Shown: positions 51,197 to 60,705 of the stretch, one piece after another
Layout of the letters: each line of letters begins with the position of its first letter
How positions within the stretch are numbered: position 1 is the first letter of the stretch
Origin: CAVYXF01 sp963772335
Lineage (GTDB): Bacteria > Pseudomonadota > Alphaproteobacteria > Rhizobiales > Rhodomicrobiaceae
Direction: 5' to 3'
NCBI GenBank assembly: GCA_963772335.1
Contig: CAVYXF010000001.1
Location: 806,001 to 870,000 of the forward strand
DNA length: 64,000 nt
Program-made: the position numbers and the translations under genes
Notes under the pieces: generated by a model
Told to the model about the DNA's origin: nothing
What the model saw: the letters and a program-made list of their open reading frames with translations, nothing else
Databases searched by the model: none

Positions 51197-54100
51197 CGGC
51201 AGCACGCTTTCGCTGTTCGGACGGGGGCGGATCTTTTCCATTCCGGCGTCTGCGCCGTTCCTCGAAACACTTGCGCGCGCAATTCTCCGCGGCCACTTGG
51301 CGGCCGGCGGCGCGCCCGGTCCACTCGAGCTGGCCGATCTGCGCATCTATCTGCCCAACCGTGTCGCCTGCCGCGGGCTGGAGGCTGCTTTGCTCCGCGC
51401 CTGCGAGGACGAGACGGCGCTGCTGCCACGCATCAGGTCGATGGGCGAGGACGAGGATGATGCGCTGCTCATTCTCCCCACCGCCGGAAGCGACGATCCG
51501 GCGCCCAGCGCTTCCATTCCGGCCGCAATCGGGGCGCTGGAGCGGCGCATGGTGCTGGCCCGGCTCATCCTCGCCTGGGCTGAACGGCTAAAGCACGGCG
51601 CCGATGATTTGGGCGCGCTCGGGCTTTCCGTGGCGAACACACCCGCCTCGGCGTCCGAGCTGGCGCTTGGGCTGATGCGGCTGATGGACGAGGCAGAAGC
51701 CCAAGAGGTCGATCTGAGCCGACTGCGCAGCCTGCTTCCGGAGCGCTTCGCAGCGCATGAGCAGCTCTCCCTTGGCTTCCTCGACATCGTGATGAGCGCC
51801 TGGCCGGCCTATCTGGCGGCAAGCGGCCGGCTCTCGCCGATGGAGCGGCACAATCGCATGCTGACGCTGGAAACTGAGGCAATCGCCGAGTTGGACGCTG
51901 ACCGGCATGTCATCGTTGCCGGCTCGTTCGGCGCCATGCCGGCAACCGAGGCGCTGATCGGAGCGGCCTATACATATCCGTGTGGGTCAATCGTGCTGCC
52001 GGGGGTGGATTTTTCGCTGGATGAGGCGGCTTGGCAGACGCTCACCGCGCATCCCGAGCACCCCCAGGCAGCCGCCGCCCGGCTGCTGGGGCGGCTCGGC
52101 GCATCCCGGACCGACATAAATGTCCTTCCGGTAGGGAGCTCAGCAGAAAGCCCCCTCACCCACCCGCCTTTGGCGGGAGCCCTCTCCCGCGAGGGGAGAG
52201 GGCCAAGCCCTGCGGATGAGAGGAACGGTCCTAGTCACAAGCACGGTATAGCCCTCTCCCCGCGCGGGAGAGGGCGGCGAGGCGAAGCCGAGCCGGGTGA
52301 GGCGGCTTTTTCGCACAGGCGTCCAGCGGCCGAGCTGAGCTTTGCCGCGGCCGCCCGTCAACGCTTCATCAGCGAGGCGATGCGCCCCTCCAGCACCGTC
52401 GCGGCATGGCCGGACTACATCGCGAAGACGCAGGCGGACAGTATTCGCGCCGCTTTGGCAGGCGTTTCGCTCGTCACCGCCCCGACAATGCACGAGGAGG
52501 CGGCTGCTATCGCCCTGATCCTGCGCGAGGCGATCGAGACGCCGGGCCACACCGCCAGTCTCATCACGCCCGACCGGGGTCTTGCACGCCGCGTGTGCGC
52601 CCAGCTCGGCAAATGGGGGCTCGCGTTGCCGGACGCTGCGGGCGCGCCGCTCAGCCGTACCTTGCCAGGCGTATTCCATCAGCTCATCGCCGAGGCCGCC
52701 GCGAGCGGCTCGCGCATTGCCCTGCTCTCGCTCCTCAAGCATCCGCTGACCCGGCTCGGTCTTCCGCCTGGGGCTGTCGAGGCCAGTGCGCCAATCATTG
52801 AAATCGCTGCGATCCGCCAGCCCTGGGCTGGCGACGGGGCGTCCCAGCTGACCCGCAGTCTGTCCTTTGCGCGCGAGCAATACCGAAAGCCCGCTGCGCT
52901 CAATCGCCTTGCCGACGCCGATTGGAACGCGGCCGAGGCTGTCGCCACACGCTTTGCGCAAGCATTGCAGCCACTCGCGGCATTGGCCGGGCTCAAACCC
53001 GGCTCGCTCCAGACACTGGCTGAAGCACATCGCGCCGCTGCCGGGCGCCTCTCGATCGACGAGATCGGCGAGCCGCCTATGCCAGACGCAGCCGGCGAGG
53101 CGATGAACACCTTCATGGCGGCGCTGGCCAGCGAGTTGCCCGGCCCGCTCATCGCGCTTAAAGACTACCCGGCGCTGCTGCGCAGCCTTCTCAGTCTGGA
53201 GGTCTGCCGGGGCGCCGAAGCCGGCCATCCGCGCCTCAGCATCCTCGGCCCGCGCGAGGCGCGGCTGACCTTGGCTGATACAGTCATCATCGCCGGGCTG
53301 AACGAGGGCACATGGCCGGGAGGCGGAGAGGCAAGCCCTTGGCTGAACCGTACCATGCGCAAGGCGCTCGGCCTGCCACCGGCGGAACGCGAGACCGCGT
53401 TTTCCGCCCATGATTTCGCCCAGGCTATGGGCGCGCCGGAGGTGATTCTCACCCGCGCTTTGAAAGTCGACGGTACACCGACCGTTCCGAGCCGCTGGCT
53501 CCTGCGCCTGGAGGCGCTCCTGGGCGGCTTCGGCTTCCAAGACGCGCTCGCCCCGAAACGCCCCTGGCTTGAATGGGCGACGGCGGTCGAGGCGCCGCAG
53601 GAAAAATGGCGCGCGCGGCCGCCAGCACCTTGCCCGCCTGTCGAGGTCCGGCCCCGCCAGCTCAGCGTTTCCGAGGTCGCCACGCTGATGGCTAACCCCT
53701 ATGCCATCCACGCCAAGCATATTCTCGGCCTGCGTCCGTTGGATGCACTGGAAGCAGCGCCCGGCGGCCTTGAACGCGGGCGCGTCATCCATGACACGCT
53801 GCACGGCTTCGCCAGGCGCTTCCCGCAAGAGCTCCCCAAGGACACAGCCGGCGAACTGCTCAGCATCTTCGACGCCCACATTGCCCGTTATGCCGACAAT
53901 GCGCGCGTCGCGGCATTCTGGCGGCCACGCATGGAGCGCTTCGCCCGCTGGTTTGCCGAAACCGAACCGGAGCGCCGCGCCGGCGTTGCCCAGGTTTTTG
54001 CCGAGGTCAAGGGCGAGCTGAACATCAACACGGCAGGCGGTCCCTTCACGCTGCGGGTCACTGCCGACCGTATCGACCTGCGCCAGGACGGCACGCTGGC

Positions 54101-54482
54101 TATCTATGACTACAAGGGCGGCAATCTGCCAAGCGAGGCGGAGGTCACGGCGTTCAAGGTGCCGCATCTGCCGCTGCAGGCGTTAATTGCCGGTGAAGGC
54201 CATTTCCGCGGCATTGAGGCTCATAAGGTGGCCAAGCTCGCCTATATCTCCGCTAAAGGCGGCGAGCCGCCCGGCGAGGAACGCGACATCGCCCGGGAAA
54301 GCCCGGTGATGCTTGCGAAGATGGCGCGCGAGGGCCTCGAGGCGCTGTTGAAGCATTTCGACAATGAGGCCGCCCCATACACGGCGATGCGGCGGGGCGG
54401 TGCTGGCGAACGATTTGACGACTACGCGCATCTGGCGCGGGTCGAGGAATGGTCGGGGTCGGGGAGCAGCGAAGAGGGATAA
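51180..54482 (+). CDS. addB: double-strand break repair protein AddB carrying an in-frame repeat insert
   Basis: AddB is the subunit of the AddAB helicase-nuclease that processes DNA ends for RecA. It has 1,100 residues, and the frame is intact. The C-terminal RecB-family nuclease motif is GTLAIYDYKGGNLPSE. As usual in alphaproteobacteria there is no Walker A at the N-terminus (RIFSIPASAPFLETLARAIL). Residues about 323-377 are encoded by a palindromic repeat (52147-52309) and look nothing like AddB; they fall in a linker between the VLPVGSS and RQRFISEAMRP segments. The ATG at 51180 overlaps the previous gene; the longer frame to 50865 is a shadow. It is translated just ahead of addA. Confidence 0.9.
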   Translation: MAGKADGSTLSLFGRGRIFSIPASAPFLETLARAILRGHLAAGGAPGPLELADLRIYLPNRVACRGLEAALLRACEDETALLPRIRSMGEDEDDALLILPTAGSDDPAPSASIPAAIGALERRMVLARLILAWAERLKHGADDLGALGLSVANTPASASELALGLMRLMDEAEAQEVDLSRLRSLLPERFAAHEQLSLGFLDIVMSAWPAYLAASGRLSPMERHNRMLTLETEAIAELDADRHVIVAGSFGAMPATEALIGAAYTYPCGSIVLPGVDFSLDEAAWQTLTAHPEHPQAAAARLLGRLGASRTDINVLPVGSSAESPLTHPPLAGALSREGRGPSPADERNGPSHKHGIALSPRGRGRRGEAEPGEAAFSHRRPAAELSFAAAARQRFISEAMRPSSTVAAWPDYIAKTQADSIRAALAGVSLVTAPTMHEEAAAIALILREAIETPGHTASLITPDRGLARRVCAQLGKWGLALPDAAGAPLSRTLPGVFHQLIAEAAASGSRIALLSLLKHPLTRLGLPPGAVEASAPIIEIAAIRQPWAGDGASQLTRSLSFAREQYRKPAALNRLADADWNAAEAVATRFAQALQPLAALAGLKPGSLQTLAEAHRAAAGRLSIDEIGEPPMPDAAGEAMNTFMAALASELPGPLIALKDYPALLRSLLSLEVCRGAEAGHPRLSILGPREARLTLADTVIIAGLNEGTWPGGGEASPWLNRTMRKALGLPPAERETAFSAHDFAQAMGAPEVILTRALKVDGTPTVPSRWLLRLEALLGGFGFQDALAPKRPWLEWATAVEAPQEKWRARPPAPCPPVEVRPRQLSVSEVATLMANPYAIHAKHILGLRPLDALEAAPGGLERGRVIHDTLHGFARRFPQELPKDTAGELLSIFDAHIARYADNARVAAFWRPRMERFARWFAETEPERRAGVAQVFAEVKGELNINTAGGPFTLRVTADRIDLRQDGTLAIYDYKGGNLPSEAEVTAFKVPHLPLQALIAGEGHFRGIEAHKVAKLAYISAKGGEPPGEERDIARESPVMLAKMAREGLEALLKHFDNEAAPYTAMRRGGAGERFDDYAHLARVEEWSGSGSSEEG
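52147..52309. repeat. GC-rich palindromic repeat, copy inserted in frame in addB
   Basis: This element of 163 bases begins AAAGCCCCCTCACCC and ends with its near complement GGGTGAGGCGGCTTT. It contains the hairpins CCCTCTCCCGCGAGGGGAGA near 52181 and CCCTCTCCCCGCGCGGGAGA near 52252. Its right half matches the intergenic copy at 48463-48653. It contains no stop in the addB frame and codes for a Pro/Gly/Arg/Glu-rich segment of about 54 residues. Confidence 0.9.
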
Positions 54483-54485
54483 GAC

Positions 54486-57368
54486 TTGGGAGAGGTGATA
54501 GGGCTGCCCCCCACGTCCGGCGACGTGTCGGTGCGGCAGGCGGCAAGCGCCCGGCAGGCGCAGGTTGCCGATCCGGCGATTTCAGCATGGGTTTCCGCCA
54601 ATGCGGGAACGGGAAAGACGCATGTCCTGGTGCGCCGGGTGCTGCGCCTGCTCCTGTCCAAGGCAGCGCCGGAGAGCATTCTGTGCCTCACCTTCACTAA
54701 GGCCGCCGCAGCGCAGATGGCCGGCCGGCTGATGCGCGAGCTCGGGAGCTGGGCGGCGGCAAGCGACAGCGCCTTGCGGGATGACATCGCCGCGCTGATC
54801 CAACGCGCTCCCACTGCCGAGGAACTGGCGCTCGCGCGCTGTCTGTTCGCGCATGTGCTGGACAGTGCTCGCGGTCTTACCATCATGACCATCCACGGCT
54901 TCTGCGAGCGGGTACTGCGGCGCTTTCCGCTAGAGGCAGGGGTCCCGCCGAGTTTCGTGGTGCTCACCGAGGAGGAGCAGAACGCCGTCTTGCGCGAGGC
55001 GATGGAGGCCGCCCTCCGGGAGGCTGCCGGCGCGCCGGAGAGCGAGCGCGGCCGCGCGCTGATGAGTAGCGTGGCCCATGCCGCCGAGGACGGCTTTGAG
55101 GGACTGCTGAAGACCATCATCGAGAAGCGCGAGGATCTGCGCGCGCTCCTCCATTATTGCGGGGACCATGAGCCCTTCGCGCGGATCGATCATCTGCTGC
55201 GCAAGGCGCTCGGTGTCGGGCCAGCGGACGATGCCGATGCGATACTTAGCGAGCAGGCAGGTCTGCTGCCCAATTCGCTGATCGCCCGGGCCAGTTCGGC
55301 GCTGATGAATGGTGGCAAGACCGACCAGGAGCTGGCGGAGAGTCTCGCCGCCGTCCGAGGCAAGAGTGGCACAGGCCGGATCGAGGCGCTCGCCGACATA
55401 TTTCTGACCAAAGCCGGCCGACCGCGTGCCGACACTCGCTTCATCAGCAAGGCCGTGCGCCAGTCTTACCCCGACGTCGAGCGCGACCTGTGTGATGCCC
55501 GCGACCGCTTTGCGGCGCTGGAGACGAGACGTGCAGCCGCGAAGACGGCAGCCGCCAGCCTTGCCCTCCTGCGCCTAGCCGATGCGGTGATTGCCCGCTA
55601 TGACGCCGCCCTTGGCGAACGCTCGGCACTCGATTTCGAGCGGTTGATCGCCAAGACCGGCGACCTTCTGCACCGCTCCGCAACTGCTGCCTGGGTGCTC
55701 TACCGTCTCGACGCCGATCTCGCGCATCTGCTTGTCGACGAGGCGCAGGATACGAGCCCCGCGCAATGGGAGCTGATTACCGCGCTAACCGGCGAATTCT
55801 TTTCCGGCGAGGGGGCCGGCGAAAAGCCGCGCACGCTGTTCGCCGTCGGAGACGAAAAGCAGTCCATCTACAGCTTCCAGGGCGCAGAGCCGAAGGCGTT
55901 TGCCGAGCACGGCCGGCTGTTCGCCAAGCGCGCCCGCGCCGCCGAGATGCCGTGGCGGCAGTCCAGCTTTACGGTCTCGCGCCGATCAACCTCAGCGGTT
56001 CTGCAAGCTGTGGACCTGGTGTTCCGGGGGGAAGCGGCCGTTGGCCTCACCGCCGACGGCGCCGTCATCCGCCATGAAGCGCATCGGATCGGGGAGGCGG
56101 GGCTGGTCGAAATCTGGCCGCCGGTCAAAGCGGAAAAGCGCGAGGCTGCACCGGCCTGGGAGCCATTTGCGGAGGAGGCGGGCGGCGCCGACCCCTGCGC
56201 TGTCCTTGCCGAGCGCATCGCAAAGCAGATCCGGCATTGGCTGGACTTGCGCGAAATCCTCACCTCAGAGAACCGGCCCGTTACGGCAGGTGACATCCTG
56301 ATCCTGGTGCGCAAGCGCAAGCCGTTCACCGACCGAATGGTGAAGGCGCTGAAGGAGCATGGCATCCCCGTGGCCGGTGCCGACCGCATGCGCCTTACCG
56401 AGCAGCTCGCCGTCATGGACCTCATGGTGCTCGGCGATTTTCTGCTGCTGCCCGAGGACGATCTGGCGCTCGCCACCCTCCTGAAAACGCCGTTCTTCGG
56501 CTTCGATGACGACGACCTGTTCACGATAGGCTATGGCCGGCCCGGCTCGCTCTGGCAGGCGCTACAGGCACAAGCGCCTAGCAAACCCGTCTATGGCGCG
56601 GCAGTCGCGCGGCTTGAGGCCTGGCAGAGCGCGGCGCGGGGGCAGCCGCCATTCGAATTTTATAGCGCCCGCCTGGAACAGGATGGCCTGCGCGCCGCGC
56701 TGCTTGCGCGCCTTGGGCCCGATGCCGCCGACGCCATCGGCGAATTCCTCAATCTTGCGCTGCGCTATGAGGCGAGTGAGCCACCGACGCTGCAGGCATT
56801 CCTCCATTGGCTGCGCATCTCCGACCCGGAGATCATCCGCGATATGGAGCAGGACCGCGACGAGGTGCGCGTGATGACCGTTCACGGCGCTAAGGGGCTG
56901 GAGGCGCCGATCGTCTTCCTCGCCGACACCTGCGCGTTCAAGGCGGGTGAGAACGCCATTGTGCCACTGCCCATAGCCGGCACACCGCCCGGCTCGCCGA
57001 AACTTCCAGTCTGGGTGCTCAACGGCGCGGCCCGAATCGAGGCGATCAAGGCGGCCCGCGAGGGAATCAAGCTCGCAGAGCGCGAGGAATATCACCGCCT
57101 GCTCTATGTGGCGATGACCCGCGCGCGCGACCGGCTCTATGTTGCCGGCGTCGAGAACGGCAATGGCCGCAGCAAAGGCTGCTGGTGGGATCTGATCGTG
57201 GGCGGGTTGGAAGGCCGGCTCGTCGCGGCAGAGGATGCGTTCTGCGAGCGGGTCGAGCGGCTGGAGTGCCCGCAAATCGTGCCCTGCGAGGCCCGGCCGG
57301 TGCCGCCAGCCAAGAATGGGAGCGGCAGTTTGCCAGACTGGCTGCGACGCGGCATCTCGCAGACCTAA
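54486..57368 (+). CDS. addA: helicase subunit AddA, truncated before the nuclease domain
   Basis: This UvrD/RecB-type helicase of 960 residues has all helicase motifs: Walker A SANAGTGKTHVLVRRV (near residue 35), DEAQDTSPAQWEL, VGDEKQSIYSFQGAEP, VMTVHGAKGLEAPIVFLAD and LLYVAMTRARDRLYVAG. Alphaproteobacterial AddA normally runs on for about 200 more residues that form a second RecB-like nuclease. Here the protein ends GSGSLPDWLRRGISQT, just where that domain should start, and the next 216 bases hold no trace of it in any frame. It starts with TTG, preceded by AGAGGGA. It should unwind DNA but cannot cut the strand normally cut by AddA. Confidence 0.9.
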   Translation: MGEVIGLPPTSGDVSVRQAASARQAQVADPAISAWVSANAGTGKTHVLVRRVLRLLLSKAAPESILCLTFTKAAAAQMAGRLMRELGSWAAASDSALRDDIAALIQRAPTAEELALARCLFAHVLDSARGLTIMTIHGFCERVLRRFPLEAGVPPSFVVLTEEEQNAVLREAMEAALREAAGAPESERGRALMSSVAHAAEDGFEGLLKTIIEKREDLRALLHYCGDHEPFARIDHLLRKALGVGPADDADAILSEQAGLLPNSLIARASSALMNGGKTDQELAESLAAVRGKSGTGRIEALADIFLTKAGRPRADTRFISKAVRQSYPDVERDLCDARDRFAALETRRAAAKTAAASLALLRLADAVIARYDAALGERSALDFERLIAKTGDLLHRSATAAWVLYRLDADLAHLLVDEAQDTSPAQWELITALTGEFFSGEGAGEKPRTLFAVGDEKQSIYSFQGAEPKAFAEHGRLFAKRARAAEMPWRQSSFTVSRRSTSAVLQAVDLVFRGEAAVGLTADGAVIRHEAHRIGEAGLVEIWPPVKAEKREAAPAWEPFAEEAGGADPCAVLAERIAKQIRHWLDLREILTSENRPVTAGDILILVRKRKPFTDRMVKALKEHGIPVAGADRMRLTEQLAVMDLMVLGDFLLLPEDDLALATLLKTPFFGFDDDDLFTIGYGRPGSLWQALQAQAPSKPVYGAAVARLEAWQSAARGQPPFEFYSARLEQDGLRAALLARLGPDAADAIGEFLNLALRYEASEPPTLQAFLHWLRISDPEIIRDMEQDRDEVRVMTVHGAKGLEAPIVFLADTCAFKAGENAIVPLPIAGTPPGSPKLPVWVLNGAARIEAIKAAREGIKLAEREEYHRLLYVAMTRARDRLYVAGVENGNGRSKGCWWDLIVGGLEGRLVAAEDAFCERVERLECPQIVPCEARPVPPAKNGSGSLPDWLRRGISQT

Positions 57369-57584
57369 TATGGCGGATCTGAAGGCGGCTGGCTCTGACG
57401 AACCTTCGAATCGGGACACTTGCGATCTGCGCCCAATCGGCTGGATGCAGACTGAATTGCTGAACGGCCCGCGGCACAATTGACAATCCAGCATAGCAGC
57501 CCCTCCCTCCCTTGACGCGGAGCCGGTGGCCGCTTAGCTCTAGGGCGAGATTGAAATGCCTGGAATCAGAACAGGAGGCCAACC

Positions 57585-57938
57585 ATGGCGCCAATTGCGG
57601 TTTCCGACGACACCTTCGAGACAGAGGTGCTGAAAGCCTCCGAACCGGTCGTGGTGGATTTCTGGGCCGAATGGTGCGGTCCCTGCCGCATGATCGCACC
57701 GGCGCTCGAGGAGATTTCGAGCGAACTCGCCGGTCAGGTGAAGATTGTCAAGCTGAACGTGGACGAGAACCCGAAAATTGCTGCCCAATATGGCATCCGC
57801 GGTATTCCCACCCTTCTCATGTTCAAGGATGGGCAGGTCGCCGCCCAGCAGGTCGGCGCGCAGCAGAAAAGCCGGCTGAAGGCCTGGATCACCGAGTTCG
57901 GCCTCGACGCGGGTGGCTTAGGCCCTACATTCCCTTAA
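57585..57938 (+). CDS. trxA: thioredoxin
   Basis: This 117-residue cytoplasmic thioredoxin has the active site WAEWCGPCRMI (Cys31, Cys34), DFWAEW before it, and the cis-Pro segment GIRGIPTLLMFKDG. The C-terminal DAGGLGPTFP tail is a few residues longer than the core fold. AGGAGG precedes the ATG. It follows addA, as in other Rhizobiales, though after a 216-base gap left by the shortened addA. Confidence 0.95.
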   Translation: MAPIAVSDDTFETEVLKASEPVVVDFWAEWCGPCRMIAPALEEISSELAGQVKIVKLNVDENPKIAAQYGIRGIPTLLMFKDGQVAAQQVGAQQKSRLKAWITEFGLDAGGLGPTFP

Positions 57939-57968
57939 GACAAGCAAGCCGGTTTTCGGGGCCTTATG

Positions 57969-60674
57969 CTATTCGGCTGCCTGCAAAGGCGGCGGGCTTG
58001 ATTCCTCCTCCGCCGGTTCATAGTTCAGGATCGGCGCCAGCCATTTCTCCGCGGTCGCCAGTGGCCAGCCCTTGCGGCGGGCATAATCGGCGACCTGGTC
58101 GCGCTCGATCTTGCCGACGCCGAAATAATGGCTTTCGGCGTGCGAGAAGTAGAGCCCGGAAACGGCAGCCGGCGGCATCATGGCAAAGCTTTCAGTCAGC
58201 GCAATGCCGGTCGCCTCCTCGGCGCCGAGCAGGTCGAACAGCGTGCGCTTTTCGGTATGGTCGGGCTGGGCCGGATAGCCCGGCGCGGGGCGGATGCCCT
58301 GATAGCCTTCCGCGATCAGCTCGGCATTGGTCAGCTTCTCATCCGGCGCATAGCCCCAGAACTCCCGGCGCACCCGCGCGTGCACATGTTCGGCGAAAGC
58401 TTCAGCAAGCCGATCGGCGAGCGCCTTGACCATGATCTTGGAGTAGTCGTCATTGGCGCGGGCGAAGCGCTCCGCAATGGTTTGTTCGCCGATGCCAGTG
58501 GTCACGGCAAAGCCGCCGATATAGTCGGCGATGCCGCTACGCTCCGGTGCGATGAAGTCCGCAAGCGCGGTATTGGCGCGTTCGCGGCCGGGTGCGCGGG
58601 CAATCTGCTGGCGCAGAGTGTGGAGCGTGGCGAGCGGCGCAGCGCGGCTGTCGTCGGCATAGAGGCGGATATCGTCATCACCGATGCTGTTCGCTGGCCA
58701 GAAGCCGATCACCGCATTGGCGGTCAGCCACTTCTCGGCGACGATCTGCTTGAGCATAGCCTGCGCGTCCTCGAACAGGGGGCGGGCCGCCGCGCCATAG
58801 CGGTCGTCTTCGAGCACCAGCGGATAGGTGCCCTTAATCTCCCAGGCGGCAAAGAACGGCGTCCAATCGATATAGGGGACGAGAGTAGCCAAATCGTAAT
58901 TGAGGAAAGCGCGCGTCCCCAGGAAGCTTGGGCGGACCGGGGCGGGACCGGCCTTCCAGTCGATGCGCAGCTTATTGGCACGGGCCTGCGCAAGTGTAAT
59001 GCGGCTTTTGCTGGCGCGCGCCCGCTCATGCGCGATCTTCAGCTTGGCGTAATTGTCGCGTATGCCGGCCATGTAGCCCTCGCGCCCCTCGCCAAGGAGG
59101 TTCGACACCACGCCAACCGCGCGGCTTGCGTCGGTCACATAGATCGCCTGATTGCGCTTGTAGCTGGGACTGATCTTGACGGCGGTATGCACCTGGCTGG
59201 TGGTCGCCCCACCAATGAGGAGCGGCAGGTCGAAGCCCTCGCGCTCCATCTCAGCGGCGACATGCACCATCTCGTCGAGACTCGGCGTGATCAGGCCGGA
59301 CAGGCCGATGATGTCGGCTTTCCTTTCGCGGGCAGCATCGAGGATCTTTTGCGCGGGCACCATTACGCCGAGATCGATCACCTCGTAATTGTTGCACTGA
59401 AGAACGACGCCGACGATGTTCTTGCCTATGTCGTGCACATCGCCTTTTACCGTCGCCATGACGATCACACCGTTGGCGGGCTTGTCCTCCAGGCCCAGCT
59501 CGCGCTTCTCTTGCTCCATGAACGGCATGAGGTAGGCGACGGCCTTCTTCATCACCCGCGCCGACTTCACCACTTGCGGCAGGAACATTTTGCCCGCGCC
59601 GAACAGGTCGCCGACGACGTTCATGCCGTCCATCAGCGGCCCTTCGATGACATGGAGCGGGCGCTCGTAATCATGGCGTGCCTCCTCGGTGTCGGCCTCG
59701 ACATAGTCGGCGATGCCGTGGACCAGCGCATAAGTCAGCCGCTCGGCAACCGGCTTCTCGCGCCAGGAGAGGTCGACGGCGCTCTTCTTTTTGCCACCGG
59801 CTTTGTAGCGCTCTGCCACCTCCAAGAGGCGGTCGGTGCCGTCTGGACGCCGGTTGAGGATCACGTCCTCGACGCGTGAGCGCAGTTCGGGCCCGATGTC
59901 GTCATAGACGGCAAGCTGGCCAGCATTGACGATGCCCATGTCCATGCCAGCCTGAATGGCGTGGTAAAGGAATACGGAATGCATCGCCTCGCGGACGGTA
60001 TCATTGCCGCGGAAGGAGAAGGACAAGTTCGACACGCCGCCCGAGACATGCACCAGCGGCATCGCCTCCTTGATGCGGCGGGTCGCTTCGATGAAGTCGA
60101 CGCCGTAATTGTTGTGCTCCTCGATACCGGTCGCGACCGCAAAGATGTTTGGGTCGAAAATGATGTCCTCTGGCGCGAAGCCGGCCTTGGTGGTCAGCAG
60201 CTCATAGGCGCGCTTGCAGATGGAGAACTTCCGCTCCGCGGTGTCGGCCTGGCCGGTCTCGTCGAATGCCATGACGACCACAGCTGCGCCATAGCGCTGG
60301 ACTTTCCGTGCCTGCTCGAGGAAGGCCGCCTCGCCCTCCTTCAAGCTGATGGAATTGACGATCGCTTTGCCCTGAACGCATTTGAGGCCGGCCTCAATCA
60401 CGTTCCATTTGGATGAGTCGATCATCACGGGCACACGGGCGATGTCGGGCTCGGAGGCGATGAGGTTGAGAAAGGTCACCATCGCCTTCTCGCTATCGAG
60501 CAGGCCCTCGTCCATGTTGACGTCGAGGACATTGGCGCCGTTCTGCACCTGCTCACGTGCAACGGCGAGGGCGGCCTCGTAGTCGCCCGCCTCAATCAGC
60601 TTGCGGAATTTGGTCGAGCCGGTAACGTTGGTGCGCTCGCCGATGGTGATGAAATTGCTGCCAGTGTTGCTCAT
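57969..60674 (-). CDS. metH: cobalamin-dependent methionine synthase lacking the homocysteine domain
   Basis: This 901-residue MetH begins directly at the pterin-binding domain (NFITIGERTNVTGSTKF). The B12 domain has the His ligand (His414) in GDVHDIGKNIVG with the partner segments NNYEVIDLGVMVP and LLIGGATTSQ. The activation (AdoMet-binding) domain fills the C-terminal 330 residues (RPAPGYPAQPDHTEKRTLF). The N-terminal homocysteine/zinc domain of the long enzyme is missing, so the enzyme must be split, with the homocysteine-binding half encoded elsewhere. The ATG at 60674 has AAGG at good spacing; a second ATG lies six codons upstream. It follows the antiporter gene closely and may be its operon partner. 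Confidence 0.93.
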   Translation of the reverse strand: MSNTGSNFITIGERTNVTGSTKFRKLIEAGDYEAALAVAREQVQNGANVLDVNMDEGLLDSEKAMVTFLNLIASEPDIARVPVMIDSSKWNVIEAGLKCVQGKAIVNSISLKEGEAAFLEQARKVQRYGAAVVVMAFDETGQADTAERKFSICKRAYELLTTKAGFAPEDIIFDPNIFAVATGIEEHNNYGVDFIEATRRIKEAMPLVHVSGGVSNLSFSFRGNDTVREAMHSVFLYHAIQAGMDMGIVNAGQLAVYDDIGPELRSRVEDVILNRRPDGTDRLLEVAERYKAGGKKKSAVDLSWREKPVAERLTYALVHGIADYVEADTEEARHDYERPLHVIEGPLMDGMNVVGDLFGAGKMFLPQVVKSARVMKKAVAYLMPFMEQEKRELGLEDKPANGVIVMATVKGDVHDIGKNIVGVVLQCNNYEVIDLGVMVPAQKILDAARERKADIIGLSGLITPSLDEMVHVAAEMEREGFDLPLLIGGATTSQVHTAVKISPSYKRNQAIYVTDASRAVGVVSNLLGEGREGYMAGIRDNYAKLKIAHERARASKSRITLAQARANKLRIDWKAGPAPVRPSFLGTRAFLNYDLATLVPYIDWTPFFAAWEIKGTYPLVLEDDRYGAAARPLFEDAQAMLKQIVAEKWLTANAVIGFWPANSIGDDDIRLYADDSRAAPLATLHTLRQQIARAPGRERANTALADFIAPERSGIADYIGGFAVTTGIGEQTIAERFARANDDYSKIMVKALADRLAEAFAEHVHARVRREFWGYAPDEKLTNAELIAEGYQGIRPAPGYPAQPDHTEKRTLFDLLGAEEATGIALTESFAMMPPAAVSGLYFSHAESHYFGVGKIERDQVADYARRKGWPLATAEKWLAPILNYEPAEEESSPPPLQAAE

Positions 60675-60705
60675 GATGACCTTGATAAGCACGCGCCGGT
60701 GCAGT

